DNA from: Micromonospora radicis
GTDB taxonomy: Bacteria; Actinomycetota; Actinomycetes; Mycobacteriales; Micromonosporaceae
Direction: 5' to 3'
Length of the DNA: 64,000 nt
Assembly (NCBI RefSeq): GCF_003583405.1
Contig: NZ_QXEC01000002.1
Coordinates: 186,001-250,000 of the forward strand
The position numbers and the translations under genes were made by a program. Numbering within the stretch: the stretch's first letter is position 1; each line of letters opens with the position of its first letter. Of the stretch, positions 43,684-52,645 are shown piece after piece. The notes beneath the pieces were generated by a model that searched no databases, was not told the origin of the DNA, and saw only the letters and a list, made by a program, of their open reading frames with translations.

Positions 43684-45261
43684 GTGCGAGTGACCGGTAC
43701 CGGGCACGCGAGCATGCGGATCGACACGGCTGCGGGCAGCATCCTGTGCGACCCGTGGGTCAACCCGGCCTACTTCGCCTCCTGGTTCCCGTTCCCGGAC
43801 AACTCCCTGCTCGACTGGGAGACCCTCGGCGACGTCGACTACCTCTACGTCTCCCACCTGCACCGGGACCACTTCGACGCGGCGCACCTGAAGCGGTACG
43901 TGTCGAAGAAGGCCACCGTGCTGCTGCCCGAGTTTCCCACCTCGGAGATGGAGGACGAGTTCCGTGCGCTGGGCTTCACGAAGTTCCTGAAGACCCGCAA
44001 CGAGGAGGTCGTCGAGCTGGACGGCGGCCTGAAGATCATGATCCAGGCGTTGACCAGCCCGACCGACGGCCCGATCGGCGACTCGTCGCTGTGGGTGGAG
44101 TACGACGGGGTGCGGCTGCTCAACCAGAACGACGCCCGCCCCACCGACCTGAGCACCTTCGCCGAGCTGGGCCACGTGCACGCGCACATGCTCCAGTTCT
44201 CCGGCGCGATCTGGTACCCGATGGTCTACGAGCTGCCGCAGTCGGCGAAGACCGCGTTCGGCAAGCAGAAGCGGGACCGGCAGTTCGACCGCACCTGGCG
44301 TTACATCGACGACCTCAAGGCCGACCACGTCTTCCCGATCGCCGGCCCGCCCTGCTTCCTCGACGACGAGCTGTGGCAGTTCAACGACATCCACGGCGAC
44401 GAGGGGAACATCTTCCCCGACCAGTCGGTCTTCCTGGCCGAGTACGCCAAGGTCGGCGGCACCAACGGCATCGTGCTGCTGCCCGGCAGCGTCTCCGAGA
44501 TCACCACCTCCGGCGCGACCACGACCCACCCGGTGCCGCTGGAGGAGTTCTTCGCCAACAAGGTCGCCCACCTGGAGGAGATGCGCGAGCGCAAGCGCCC
44601 GATCATCGAGGCGGAGAAGGCGTCCTGGCGGCACCCCGAGATCGACGTGCTCAAGGAGCTGAAGCAGCGCATCGAGCCGCTGCTCGACGAGTCGATCTAC
44701 CTGGCCAAGGGGGTGGGCGGTCCGGTCCGCTTCGACCTGGTGGGTTACGACGGCGAGAGCATCGAGTCGATCGTGGTGGACTTCCCCGGCAAGCAGGTGC
44801 GGCCGTACGCCGACGAGAAGGTCAGGTACCGGTTCCGTACCGAGCGGGCCCTGGTTGAGCACCTGCTGCACATCGGCGAGGTGGACTGGGTCAACTCGCT
44901 CTTCCTGTCCTGCCGGTTCTCCGCCGCCCGGATCGGGCAGTACAACGAGTTCGTGTACGCCTTCTTCAAGTGCCTGTCCACCGAGCGGCTCCAGTACGCC
45001 GAGGGCTGGTACGACGAGCACGAGCGGTCCGTCGACGCCGAGGACATCACCATCGGCGACTGGACGGTGCAGCGCCGCTGCCCGCACCTGAAGGCGGACC
45101 TGAGCCGGTTCGGCATCGTCGACGGTGACCAGCTCACCTGCCAGCTGCACGGCTGGCGCTTCGACCTGCCCAGCGGCCGCTGCCTGACCAGCGTCGGGCA
45201 CAAGATCCGTGCGCACCGGGCCGGTGAGTCGGCTGAGGTCGAGGGCGCCGAGGTCCGGTAG
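43684..45261 (+). CDS. Metallo-beta-lactamase-fold protein with C-terminal Rieske domain
   Basis: A 525-residue fusion. Residues 1-250 are an MBL fold of the CMP-N-acetylneuraminate-hydroxylase/UlaG type: CDPWVNPAYFASWFPFP, YVSHLHRDHFDAAHLKR (HxHxDH near residue 58), SSLWVEYDGVRLLNQNDARP and DHVFPIAGPPCFLDDE. Residues 440-515 are a Rieske 2Fe-2S domain with RRCPHLKADLS and TCQLHGWRFDLPSGRCL (CxH and CxxH ligands). The vertebrate hydroxylase has the same two domains in the opposite order. The substrate is unknown; a monooxygenase needing a reductase partner is a reasonable inference. The GTG start has a GAGGGGG Shine-Dalgarno. It is transcribed alone. Confidence 0.85.
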   Translation: MRVTGTGHASMRIDTAAGSILCDPWVNPAYFASWFPFPDNSLLDWETLGDVDYLYVSHLHRDHFDAAHLKRYVSKKATVLLPEFPTSEMEDEFRALGFTKFLKTRNEEVVELDGGLKIMIQALTSPTDGPIGDSSLWVEYDGVRLLNQNDARPTDLSTFAELGHVHAHMLQFSGAIWYPMVYELPQSAKTAFGKQKRDRQFDRTWRYIDDLKADHVFPIAGPPCFLDDELWQFNDIHGDEGNIFPDQSVFLAEYAKVGGTNGIVLLPGSVSEITTSGATTTHPVPLEEFFANKVAHLEEMRERKRPIIEAEKASWRHPEIDVLKELKQRIEPLLDESIYLAKGVGGPVRFDLVGYDGESIESIVVDFPGKQVRPYADEKVRYRFRTERALVEHLLHIGEVDWVNSLFLSCRFSAARIGQYNEFVYAFFKCLSTERLQYAEGWYDEHERSVDAEDITIGDWTVQRRCPHLKADLSRFGIVDGDQLTCQLHGWRFDLPSGRCLTSVGHKIRAHRAGESAEVEGAEVR

Positions 45262-45350
45262 CCGGCGCGGCCGGCGACCCCGAGCCGCTGGCCGCCGTGC
45301 CCGTGCCGTTGGCTGCCGTGCCGGCCATCCGGCCGTCGCCCGGTCACACC

Positions 45351-46949
45351 TCAGCGGCCGAGGTCGGCGAGGATGCGCTGGGCGGCGTTGTGCCCGGCGG
45401 CACCGATCACGCTGCCCGCCGGATGACAGCCGGCGCTGCCCGCGTACACCCCGTCGACGCCGGTCGCGTACGGCATCCGGTCGGCGAACGAGACGGTGTT
45501 GTCGACGTGGTGGATGTGCCCGCCGGTGATACCGAAGTGCGCCTCGATGCCGGGCGGGGGTAGCGGCACCGCGTCGGCGATCAGGTCGCCGGTGCCCGGT
45601 GCGTACCGTTCGCAGATCCCGACCAGCTGCTCGACGTAGCCGGGCAGCGCCGCGTCCCAGGTCGTGCCGGCCAGCTCGTACGGGACCGACTGGACGAACA
45701 GCGCCGACGAGTGGTGCCCGGCCGGGTCGGCCAGCGACGGGTCGACGGTGGTGTGCAGGTACCACTCGATGGTCGGTTCCGCCGGCAGCCGCCCGGCCCG
45801 CACGTCGGCCCACATCGCCCGCAGCGCCGCCATCGGTGACTCGCCGCCCGCGGAGGTCAGCGACGCCGCACCGGGCAGCAGATGGATGGTCGAGCCGAAC
45901 GGGCTCGGCGCCTCCGGTGGCAGGCAGGAGAAGCGGGGCAGGCCGCGCAGGGCCAGGTTGAGCTTCAGCGTGGTGCCGGTGCGCCGGACCGCTGCCATCC
46001 GCTCGGCCAGCGCACCCGGCAGCGCGCCGTCGGGCAACAGCCCCATCAGCCGGTACGGGTCGCAGGCGCCGAGCACCACCTCGGCGCGGACCTCCCGCCC
46101 GTCGGCCAGCACGACGCCGCTGGCGGCGCCACCGTCGAGGGTGATCGCGGTGACCGGCGCGCCGGTGACGATCCGGGCGCCGGAGGCACGGGCCGCGGCG
46201 GCGAAGGTGCCCGAGACGGTGCCCATACCGCCCTCGGCGATCATCCAGGTGCCGCCCGAGCCGGGCAGTCGGCACATGTTGTGCACCAGGAAGTTGTGGC
46301 CGGTGCCGGGGTCGTCCGGGCCGGCGTTGAGCCCGGACAGCCCGTCGGTGACCGCGTACATGCTGACCAGCAGCTCGGAGCGGAAGTCGAAGCGGGCCAG
46401 GTAGTCGGCGACCGAGCCGCGGACCAGGTCGACGAAGACCTGTTGCAGCTCGGGGCGTACGTAACGCTGCGCCGTCTCCGCCACGTCGAGCGGCTCGGCC
46501 AGCCAGGCCGGGGCGAGATCCTCGCGCAGCGCGGCCAGTTCGGTCTGCAGTGCGTCGTCGGCGGCCACGTCGACGGGGGAGAAGAACTCGGTGAGCTGTG
46601 CCCGGGTGGCCGCCGTGTCGGTGCCGAACAGCAGGTACGGGGAGCCCGGGCCACCCGGGGTGGGCAGGAAGTAGTGCGGGTCGCGGCGCAGCACCGGGAT
46701 GCGTACGTCGAGGGTGGCCAGCAGCTCCGGCGGCATCAGCCCGAGCAGGTACGACCCGGTGGAGTGCCGCAGCGCGGGCACCTTCGGGAACGGGTTCTCG
46801 GTCCGGGTCGCCCCGCCGATCACGTCGGCGGCCTCCAGCACCAGCACGTCCAGCCCGGCCCGGGCGAGCATGATCGCCGACACCAACCCGTTGTGCCCCG
46901 AGCCGACGATCACCACGTCGGCCCGCTCCGGCACCTCACCACCCGTCAT
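45351..46949 (-). CDS. FAD-dependent oxidoreductase, phytoene-desaturase/PYROXD2-like
   Basis: A 532-residue flavoenzyme. The N-terminal Rossmann fold is DVVIVGSGHNGLVSAIMLAR with the ADP-binding Glu in LVLEAADVIGGATRTE. The C-terminal FAD site is GVYAGSAGCHPAGSVIGAAG followed by HNAAQRIL. It belongs to the same superfamily as carotene desaturases and PYROXD2, but there is no carotenoid gene nearby, so a general dehydrogenase role is as likely. The ATG overlaps the stop of the upstream BrkB gene (ATGA), so the pair is an operon. Confidence 0.85.
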   Translation of the reverse strand: MTGGEVPERADVVIVGSGHNGLVSAIMLARAGLDVLVLEAADVIGGATRTENPFPKVPALRHSTGSYLLGLMPPELLATLDVRIPVLRRDPHYFLPTPGGPGSPYLLFGTDTAATRAQLTEFFSPVDVAADDALQTELAALREDLAPAWLAEPLDVAETAQRYVRPELQQVFVDLVRGSVADYLARFDFRSELLVSMYAVTDGLSGLNAGPDDPGTGHNFLVHNMCRLPGSGGTWMIAEGGMGTVSGTFAAAARASGARIVTGAPVTAITLDGGAASGVVLADGREVRAEVVLGACDPYRLMGLLPDGALPGALAERMAAVRRTGTTLKLNLALRGLPRFSCLPPEAPSPFGSTIHLLPGAASLTSAGGESPMAALRAMWADVRAGRLPAEPTIEWYLHTTVDPSLADPAGHHSSALFVQSVPYELAGTTWDAALPGYVEQLVGICERYAPGTGDLIADAVPLPPPGIEAHFGITGGHIHHVDNTVSFADRMPYATGVDGVYAGSAGCHPAGSVIGAAGHNAAQRILADLGR

Positions 46950-47818
46950 CCCCGCACCCTAACCCCTGCACCCCCGCCGAACCCCCGCTGATCATCACGT
47001 TGCCGGCGGTGGGCGGAGAGGGCCAGGGTGGCGGAGTAACCGGCCAGCACGATGACGTGGAAGAGGTAGAGCCAGAGCAGGACGGCCACGGCGGCGCCCA
47101 CCTCGACCAGGCCGCCGAAGGGCAGGCCCAGGTCCAGCGGGAGCGAGGCGAACAGCACGAAGCCGTGCAGGAAGCCGGAGAGATTCGCGGCGGTGAACGA
47201 TCCCACCGCCAGCGTCGAGAGCCAGTCCGGTGACGCGGGACCGACCACCCGGAACACCCAGAGCAGCACGGGGGTGAGCACCAGCCACACCGCCAGGAAC
47301 GACAGCACCACGCCGAGCGCGCCGGCCCAGCCGCCCTGGCGTACCAGCCCGGTGGTCGTCGGCAACGCCAGCAGGATCGCCAGCAGCAGTGCCGGTGCCG
47401 GGGCGAGCAGCGGCAACAGCAGCAGCCGGCCCCGCCAGCCGATCAGGTGCTCGTCGGAGCGGGGGGCCGCGACGGAGACGAATGCCCGGCGCAGCCCCTC
47501 GCCGTACAGCGACGCCGGCAGCAGCGCGGCCAGCGCGAGCCATGGTGTCAGCCCCACCCCGGCCTCGACCAGGGCGGCCACCGCGTGCGGCGCGCCGATC
47601 GCGTCCGGCAAGGTCTCCACGGCGTACGAGGTGAGCCGGCGTACCTGGTCGCCGCCGGCCAGCAGCGCGGTCAGCCAGATCGCCAGCAGGGCCACCGGCA
47701 CCACCGCGATCGCCCCGTAGAAGGTGATCGCGGCGGCGTGCAGCGACAGATCCCGGCCGCGTACCGGTCGGAACGCGGCGCGGCCGATCCGCCTCGTCCG
47801 CTGCCACGCACCACCCAT
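46946..47818 (-). CDS. YihY/BrkB-family inner membrane protein
   Basis: A 290-residue protein with six membrane segments. It begins MGGAWQRTRRIGRAAFRPVR, then SLHAAAITFYGAIAVVPVAL, which is the family's first helix. Later pieces are ASLYGEGLRRAFVSVAAP and LHGFVLFASLPLDLGLPFGG. Despite the old name, these are not ribonucleases; the function is unknown. The ATG at 47818 has a GGGGCGGG Shine-Dalgarno; the frame extends further back without homology. The C-terminal 20 residues (RQRDDQRGFGGGAGVRVRG) run through a half copy of the REP-like arm. Confidence 0.85.
   Translation of the reverse strand: MGGAWQRTRRIGRAAFRPVRGRDLSLHAAAITFYGAIAVVPVALLAIWLTALLAGGDQVRRLTSYAVETLPDAIGAPHAVAALVEAGVGLTPWLALAALLPASLYGEGLRRAFVSVAAPRSDEHLIGWRGRLLLLPLLAPAPALLLAILLALPTTTGLVRQGGWAGALGVVLSFLAVWLVLTPVLLWVFRVVGPASPDWLSTLAVGSFTAANLSGFLHGFVLFASLPLDLGLPFGGLVEVGAAVAVLLWLYLFHVIVLAGYSATLALSAHRRQRDDQRGFGGGAGVRVRG
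46988..47004. repeat. Possible half copy of the REP-like arm
   Basis: CTGATCATCACGTTGCC resembles one arm of the palindromes at 19113 and 39041 with a few substitutions. It lies in the 3' end of the BrkB gene and has no matching second arm. Confidence 0.3.
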
Positions 47819-47916
47819 CCCGCCCCTGTTCCCCGTACCGGCCCCGACCACGCCTGCCCCGGCGAGTGCGCTCGACCGCGCCGCCTCGCCGGGGCGTGCG
47901 GATGACCGTCGCGGCG

Positions 47917-47922
47917 TAGGAT
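47917..47922 (+). promoter_or_regulatory. Leaderless -10 box of the GNAT gene (TAGGAT)
   Basis: TAGGAT ends 8 nt before the ATG at 47931, with the same hexamer and spacing as proS. Confidence 0.6.
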
Positions 47923-47930
47923 CCCCGGTC

Positions 47931-48476
47931 ATGGCCGTCGATGAGACCGAGCGCCTGGTGCTGCGCGAGTGGCGCGATTCGCCCGACGAACTGGCCCGGC
48001 TGTACGACATCTACTCGCGGGTCGAGGTGATGCGCTGGCTGGGTGGGGGAGCGGGGCGGCTCACCGATCCCGGGCAGGCGGCCGAGCGGCTGGCCGGGTG
48101 GCGGGAGCGGTACGCCCCGTACGCCGGCCGGTACGGCCTCTGGGCGATCGAGGTCCGGGCCACCGGGGTGGTCGCCGGCAGCGTACTGCTCAAGCCGTTG
48201 CCGGGTGCGGACGGCAGCACGCCGACCGACGACATCGAGGTCGGCTGGCACCTGCACCCCGACTCGTGGGGCAACGGGTACGCCACCGAGGCGGGCCGCC
48301 GGATGCTGGCCCGTGAGTTCGCCGCCGGCACGGGCCAGGTGTACGCGGTGGTGATGCCGGGCAACGAGCGGTCGATGGCGGTCTGCCGGCGGCTCGGCAT
48401 GACCCACCTCGGCCGGCGTACCGACTGGTACGGCGGGACCGAGGTGGAGACCTTCCGCCGCACCGCCGGGCACTGA
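47931..48476 (+). CDS. GNAT-family N-acetyltransferase
   Basis: A 181-residue acetyltransferase of the RimJ/RimL-like branch. It starts DETERLVLREW, and the acetyl-CoA-binding segment is HPDSWGNGYATEAGRRMLAR (Q/RxxGxG/A type, here W-GNGYATEA). The C-terminus has MPGNERSMAVCRRLGMTHLG, the usual NxxSxxVxxKLGF equivalent. Substrates in this group are amino groups of proteins, antibiotics or small molecules; none can be assigned. The start is fixed by the -10 box. Confidence 0.88.
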   Translation: MAVDETERLVLREWRDSPDELARLYDIYSRVEVMRWLGGGAGRLTDPGQAAERLAGWRERYAPYAGRYGLWAIEVRATGVVAGSVLLKPLPGADGSTPTDDIEVGWHLHPDSWGNGYATEAGRRMLAREFAAGTGQVYAVVMPGNERSMAVCRRLGMTHLGRRTDWYGGTEVETFRRTAGH

Positions 48477-48506
48477 GCGGGGGCCGGATCGCGGGGGAGT
48501 CGAGGG

Positions 48507-48520
48507 CGGGAGCGTTCCCG
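48507..48520. promoter_or_regulatory. LacI-like inverted repeat CGGGAGCGTTCCCG
   Basis: Arms CGGGA and TCCCG flank a central GCGT, 111 bp upstream of the M14 carboxypeptidase. The form resembles LacI-type operators, but the match is imperfect. Confidence 0.3.
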
Positions 48521-48630
48521 CGTGCCGTGGGCTATCGACTTCGGCTGTCTGCGCTGGTAGAACAGCGAATCATCGTGGCGCAAGGCGATCAAGAGTCGCC
48601 GCCCGGCGCCCACTCCCCTCGAAGTGAGGT

Positions 48631-51201
48631 ATGTACGTGCGCGTACGCCGACTACTGACAGCTTCACTCGGCACCCTGCTCCTGTTCGGACCGACCCCGG
48701 CCGCCCAGGCGGCACCACCGGACCCGGCAACCCACGAGGCGGCCGTCGGGTCGCCGCGTGGCCCCTCCGACACCGACCTGCCCTTCGGCGTCGGCCCGGC
48801 CCAGCGGGGCCGCTCCGCCGACGCACCGGGCCGGCAGCCCAGCCAGCCTGAACCGTCGGCGAAGCTCGCCGGCAAACCGCGAAACGATGTCATCAAGGAC
48901 GTGCCGGCGGAGCTGACCGACGCGTCCATCGCCTACAACCTCATCCCGTACCACGACATCCCGCCCGCGTTGCGTGCCCTACAGGGCAGCGACCGGATCA
49001 GCGTGGAGGTGATCGGCCAGTCGGTGCTCGGCCGGGACCTGCACCTGGTGGTGGCCACCGCACCGATGAGCGACGCCCAGTGGAAGAACTGGCAGCAGCT
49101 GTCGGACCTGCGGTTCAGCGACCCGCACGCGGCGCAGGCCAAGCTCGCCGCAGGCGGGTACGACAACTGGCGTACGCCGCTGTTCATCAACAACAACATC
49201 CACGGCAACGAGTGGGAGGGCACCGACGCCAGCCTCCAGGTCCTTCAGGAGCTGGCCTTCTCCACCGACCCGGCGGTGGTGGACATGCTGAACAAGCACG
49301 TGGTCGCCTTCGTGGTCACCAACAACCCGGACGGTCGGGTGGCGGCGACCCGGGCCAACGCCAACGGCTTCGACATGAACCGCGACTTCATCACCGCGTC
49401 GCAGCCCGAGGTCCGCGCCGTGCGCGCCCAGCTGGTCCGCTACAGCCCGCTGACCATGCTGGACATCCACGGGTACGTCTCCTGCACGCTGATCGAGCCG
49501 ACCACCGGCCCGCACGGCGACAACTACGAGTACGACCTGTACATCAGGCACGCGCTGCGCAACGCGCTGGCTATGGAGCGGGCCGTGCTCGCCACCGGCG
49601 AGACCCGGGCGAGCTGCGCCAACCCGGACGGCAGCCGGCGTAACGACATCCCGTTCCGGGACCGCACCCAGGGCTGGGACGACTGGCCGCCGATCTTCAC
49701 CCCGATGTACTCGATGTACCACGGCACCATCGGCCACACCATCGAGATCCCGCTGAACCCGCGGGGCAACCTGACCGTGGCGGAGCGCCACGAGCGCACC
49801 CGGATCAACACCGCCGTCGCGGTGGCGTCGATCAAGGGCAACCTCGGCTACGCCACCGAGCACCGGTCCGAGCTGCTCGCCAACCAGTTGGAGTGGTTCC
49901 GGCGCGGCGTCGACGGCGAGTCGACCCGGCCGATCGACGACCCGCTGGCCATCTCGCTGGCCCGCGGCGACAACGTCAAGACGCACCTGCAGGACTTCGC
50001 CCGGGCGTACGTGATCCCGGCTGGCACGGACCAGCGCAGCGCCACCTCGGCGGCCCGGCTGGTCCAGTTCATGCTGGACAACGACCTGCAGGTGCACCGC
50101 GCCTGGCGGCCGGTGAAGCTGGGCGGTACGCACTACGAGGCCGGCAGCTACGTCGTGGACATGCGGCAGGCCAAGCGTGGCCTGGCCAGTGCCCTGCTGG
50201 AGGTCGGGCGGGACGTGACCAACGACTTCAACGCCATGTACGACATCTCGGCGTGGAGCCACGGTCACCTCTGGGGCGCCACCGTGCAGCGGGTCGGCAC
50301 GGACGGGACGCTGGACGACAAGGGCCTGCGCCTGGTCACCGAGGCCCGGGCCACCGGTGCCGTGGCGCCGGGCAAGCAGGCGAACTACGGCCTGGCCGTC
50401 GACTCGGTGGCCGGCATCCAGGCGGTGAACCGGCTGCTCGGCGACGGGGTGCGGGTGTCCCGTACGGCCGACGGTACCTTCGTGGTGCCCGGTGACGTGT
50501 CGGTGGTCCGGCCGATCGCCGAGGAGTACGGGGTCGAGTTCGTCCGACTCACCCCGCCGCAGGTACGCGACGCCACGCCGGTGTCGAAGACCCGGCTCGG
50601 TGTCGCCGCCAACGGTGGTGAGATCTTCGCCCTGCGCCAGATGGGCTTCGACCCGGTCTCGGTGACGCACACCGCGTTCAACAACGGCACGCTCTCCTTC
50701 GCGGACTTCGACGCCTTCTTCGTCTCGACGACGGCGTTCAACCCGCTGAGCCTGGACGCCACCCGAAGCGCCGCGTTCCACCAGTGGCTGGCCGACGGGG
50801 GCACCGTGGTGGGTCGCGGGGCCAGCGGCAAGCAGTTCAACGACCGCGCCGGCCTGCTCGACGTGACGATCGCGGCGGGACGCAGCGACGCCAACGGGAT
50901 CGTCAGCGTGGTCAACGACCCGGCGTCGCCGATCACCGGCAACGCCCTGCCGACCGCGTTCGTCGACGCGCCGCAGTACTTCACCCGGATCGGTGACGGC
51001 GTCCGCGTCGACCAGCGACTGGCCGCCGAGGGCTTCTTCCGCGCCGGCCACTGGGGTGGTCAGGACGCCGCCGCCGGTCACGCGGTGGTGGTCAGCGGTG
51101 TGGCGAAGGGGGCGAACGTGACCCTGTTCGGCACCGAGCCGCTGTTCCGGGCCCACCCGGAGGGCCTGTACCCGCAGGTCGCCGCCGCCCTGTGGCGGTG
51201 A
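48631..51201 (+). CDS. Secreted M14-family zinc carboxypeptidase
   Basis: An 856-residue exported peptidase. The signal peptide ends at TPAAQA. The catalytic domain (about 120-400) has the zinc ligands in INNNIHGNEWEGTDA (HxxE), then VTNNPDGRVAATRANANGFD, MNRDF, and the third ligand His in TMLDIHGYVSC. The general-base Glu is in HTIEIPLNPRG. The C-terminal 450 residues are a beta-rich region with a glutamine-amidotransferase-like look (LADGGTVVGRGASGKQF); their function is unknown. Extracellular peptide use is likely. The ATG has a GTGAGGT Shine-Dalgarno. A strong hairpin follows. Confidence 0.9.
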   Translation: MYVRVRRLLTASLGTLLLFGPTPAAQAAPPDPATHEAAVGSPRGPSDTDLPFGVGPAQRGRSADAPGRQPSQPEPSAKLAGKPRNDVIKDVPAELTDASIAYNLIPYHDIPPALRALQGSDRISVEVIGQSVLGRDLHLVVATAPMSDAQWKNWQQLSDLRFSDPHAAQAKLAAGGYDNWRTPLFINNNIHGNEWEGTDASLQVLQELAFSTDPAVVDMLNKHVVAFVVTNNPDGRVAATRANANGFDMNRDFITASQPEVRAVRAQLVRYSPLTMLDIHGYVSCTLIEPTTGPHGDNYEYDLYIRHALRNALAMERAVLATGETRASCANPDGSRRNDIPFRDRTQGWDDWPPIFTPMYSMYHGTIGHTIEIPLNPRGNLTVAERHERTRINTAVAVASIKGNLGYATEHRSELLANQLEWFRRGVDGESTRPIDDPLAISLARGDNVKTHLQDFARAYVIPAGTDQRSATSAARLVQFMLDNDLQVHRAWRPVKLGGTHYEAGSYVVDMRQAKRGLASALLEVGRDVTNDFNAMYDISAWSHGHLWGATVQRVGTDGTLDDKGLRLVTEARATGAVAPGKQANYGLAVDSVAGIQAVNRLLGDGVRVSRTADGTFVVPGDVSVVRPIAEEYGVEFVRLTPPQVRDATPVSKTRLGVAANGGEIFALRQMGFDPVSVTHTAFNNGTLSFADFDAFFVSTTAFNPLSLDATRSAAFHQWLADGGTVVGRGASGKQFNDRAGLLDVTIAAGRSDANGIVSVVNDPASPITGNALPTAFVDAPQYFTRIGDGVRVDQRLAAEGFFRAGHWGGQDAAAGHAVVVSGVAKGANVTLFGTEPLFRAHPEGLYPQVAAALWR

Positions 51202-51223
51202 ACTAGCAGGTTCCGATGACAGT

Positions 51224-51258
51224 CGCCCCGGTCGGTGCCCAGCGCACCGACCGGGGCG
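51224..51258 (+). terminator. Perfect 15-bp terminator hairpin after the carboxypeptidase
   Basis: CGCCCCGGTCGGTGC pairs perfectly with GCACCGACCGGGGCG around a 5-nt loop, 22 nt after the stop. A short T-containing stretch follows. Confidence 0.85.
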
Positions 51259-51274
51259 GTGTTGCCAGGGCGGC

Positions 51275-51385
51275 GTGGACTTCGACATCTACGTCTCGCC
51301 GCCACCTCCGCGAACTGCCCGGGAACTGGTTGACGCTGCCGGCAGAATCTCATCGCCCACATTGATCGCCGCCGGTTGACGCAGA
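51275..51385 (+). pseudogene. Possible 5' remnant of a degraded gene
   Basis: A GTG opens a 36-codon frame reading VDFDIYVSPPPPRTARELVD. Its first nine codons have strong G/C third positions like true genes here, and then a stop follows. The next 400 bp show no sustained frame. It may be the surviving start of a lost gene, or chance. Confidence 0.3.
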
Positions 51386-51788
51386 CGGTCGCCGTGCGGA
51401 CGGGGCAGTACAGCATGCCAGAGCAGAGCGAAGCCGGGCAGAGCCGGGCATCGGCTGCGGCAGTTGGGTCGACGAGGAGCGCGCGGCACGGCCGAGGTGG
51501 CGGCCGTGAACCGCTGGGAGAGTCGAGCGGCAATCGCCGGCAGGGGCGCAGGAGGTGATTGCCGTACGAGCCAGGCCGAAGGTGTGCCGGACCCGGTAGT
51601 TCAGGCGGCGCGCCGGTGGCAATCGTGTTGTTGCGTGATTGCACGGGGAAACAATGATTGCTCACAGCGATCACGGCTACTTCCCACAATGCCCCGGCGA
51701 GGTCCAGTCGGCCGCCGGCCGCGCCGCACCCGGCCCACCCCCAACGGTCAGGCCGGGATCAGCAACGGTCAGGCCGGGGTCAGGCCGA
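51386..51788. other. Non-coding gap of lower GC content
   Basis: No credible gene. Around 51605-51685 the base composition drops and includes runs such as GGGGAAACAATGATTGCTCA. An imperfect inverted repeat (CGTGATTGC at 51634-51642 against GCGATCACG at 51667-51675) is the only visible structure. Confidence 0.5.
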
Positions 51789-52601
51789 TCAGCGCGGCCC
51801 GAGTGAGGGGTGCGGACGGGTCGGCTCGGGAAACACCGCGGGTGTGCCGGTCACCGGGTCGGGCACGATCCGGCAGCGCAGCCCGAACACGTCGGCGACG
51901 AGGTTCGGGGTGAGCACCGTCGACGGGTGACCGGTGTCGGTGACGCTGCCGTCGTGTAGCACCACCAGGTCGGTGGCGAAGCGGGCCGCCTGGTTGAGGT
52001 CGTGCAGGACGGCGACCACGGTCCGGCCGCGGGCGTGCAGGTCGGCGAGCAGGTCGAGGACTTCGTACTGGTGGGCGATGTCGAGGTAGGTGGTCGGCTC
52101 GTCGAGCAGCAGGACCGGGGTGTCCTGCGCCAACAGCATGGCCAGCCAGGCGCGTTGCCGTTGACCGCCGGAGAGTTCGGCCAGCACCCGGTCGCCGAAC
52201 TCGGCGGTCCCGGTGACCGTCAGCGCCTCGGTGACCGCCTGTTCGTCCTGCGGTGTCCACCGACTCAGCGCCGACCGGTGCGGATGCCGTCCGCGTACCA
52301 CCAGGTCGGTGACGGTCATCCCGGCCGGTGCCTCGATGCCCTGAGGGAGAAGACCGACGGTACGGGCGTACTGCCGCCGGCCGTACCCGCGGACGTCGCG
52401 GCCGAGGACGGTGACCCGGCCCGCCTGGGGGCGCAGTACCCGGGCGATGGTACGCAGCAGGGTCGACTTGCCACAGCCGTTGGGCCCGATGAAGACGGTG
52501 AAGCTGCCCTCGGCGATCTGGAGGGAGACGTTCCGGCAGACGGTGCGGCGGTCGTAGCCGACGGTGACCGAGTCCAGTTCGATCGCGGCTGGGGTGCTCA
52601 T
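51789..52601 (-). CDS. Ferric-siderophore ABC transporter ATPase
   Basis: A 270-residue FepC/FhuC-type ATPase that powers siderophore import. Walker A is FIGPNGCGKSTLLRTIARVL, the Q-loop is TVGLLPQG, the signature is LAELSGGQRQRAWLAMLLAQ, Walker B is VLLLDEPTTYLDI, and the H-loop His is in VVAVLHDLNQAARF. The ATG at 52601 has a CGGAGG Shine-Dalgarno and is preferred over the GTG at 52649 that overlaps the permease stop. It is the third gene of the minus-strand arm. Confidence 0.95.
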   Translation of the reverse strand: MSTPAAIELDSVTVGYDRRTVCRNVSLQIAEGSFTVFIGPNGCGKSTLLRTIARVLRPQAGRVTVLGRDVRGYGRRQYARTVGLLPQGIEAPAGMTVTDLVVRGRHPHRSALSRWTPQDEQAVTEALTVTGTAEFGDRVLAELSGGQRQRAWLAMLLAQDTPVLLLDEPTTYLDIAHQYEVLDLLADLHARGRTVVAVLHDLNQAARFATDLVVLHDGSVTDTGHPSTVLTPNLVADVFGLRCRIVPDPVTGTPAVFPEPTRPHPSLGPR

Positions 52602-52645
52602 GGTTGCCTCCGGGGCAGCGGGTGCGGTGTGCGGCATGAGACGGC

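Noticed and set aside
45351..46949. Carotenoid gene cluster
   Set aside because: The FAD enzyme is desaturase-like, but crtB, crtE and cyclase genes are absent.
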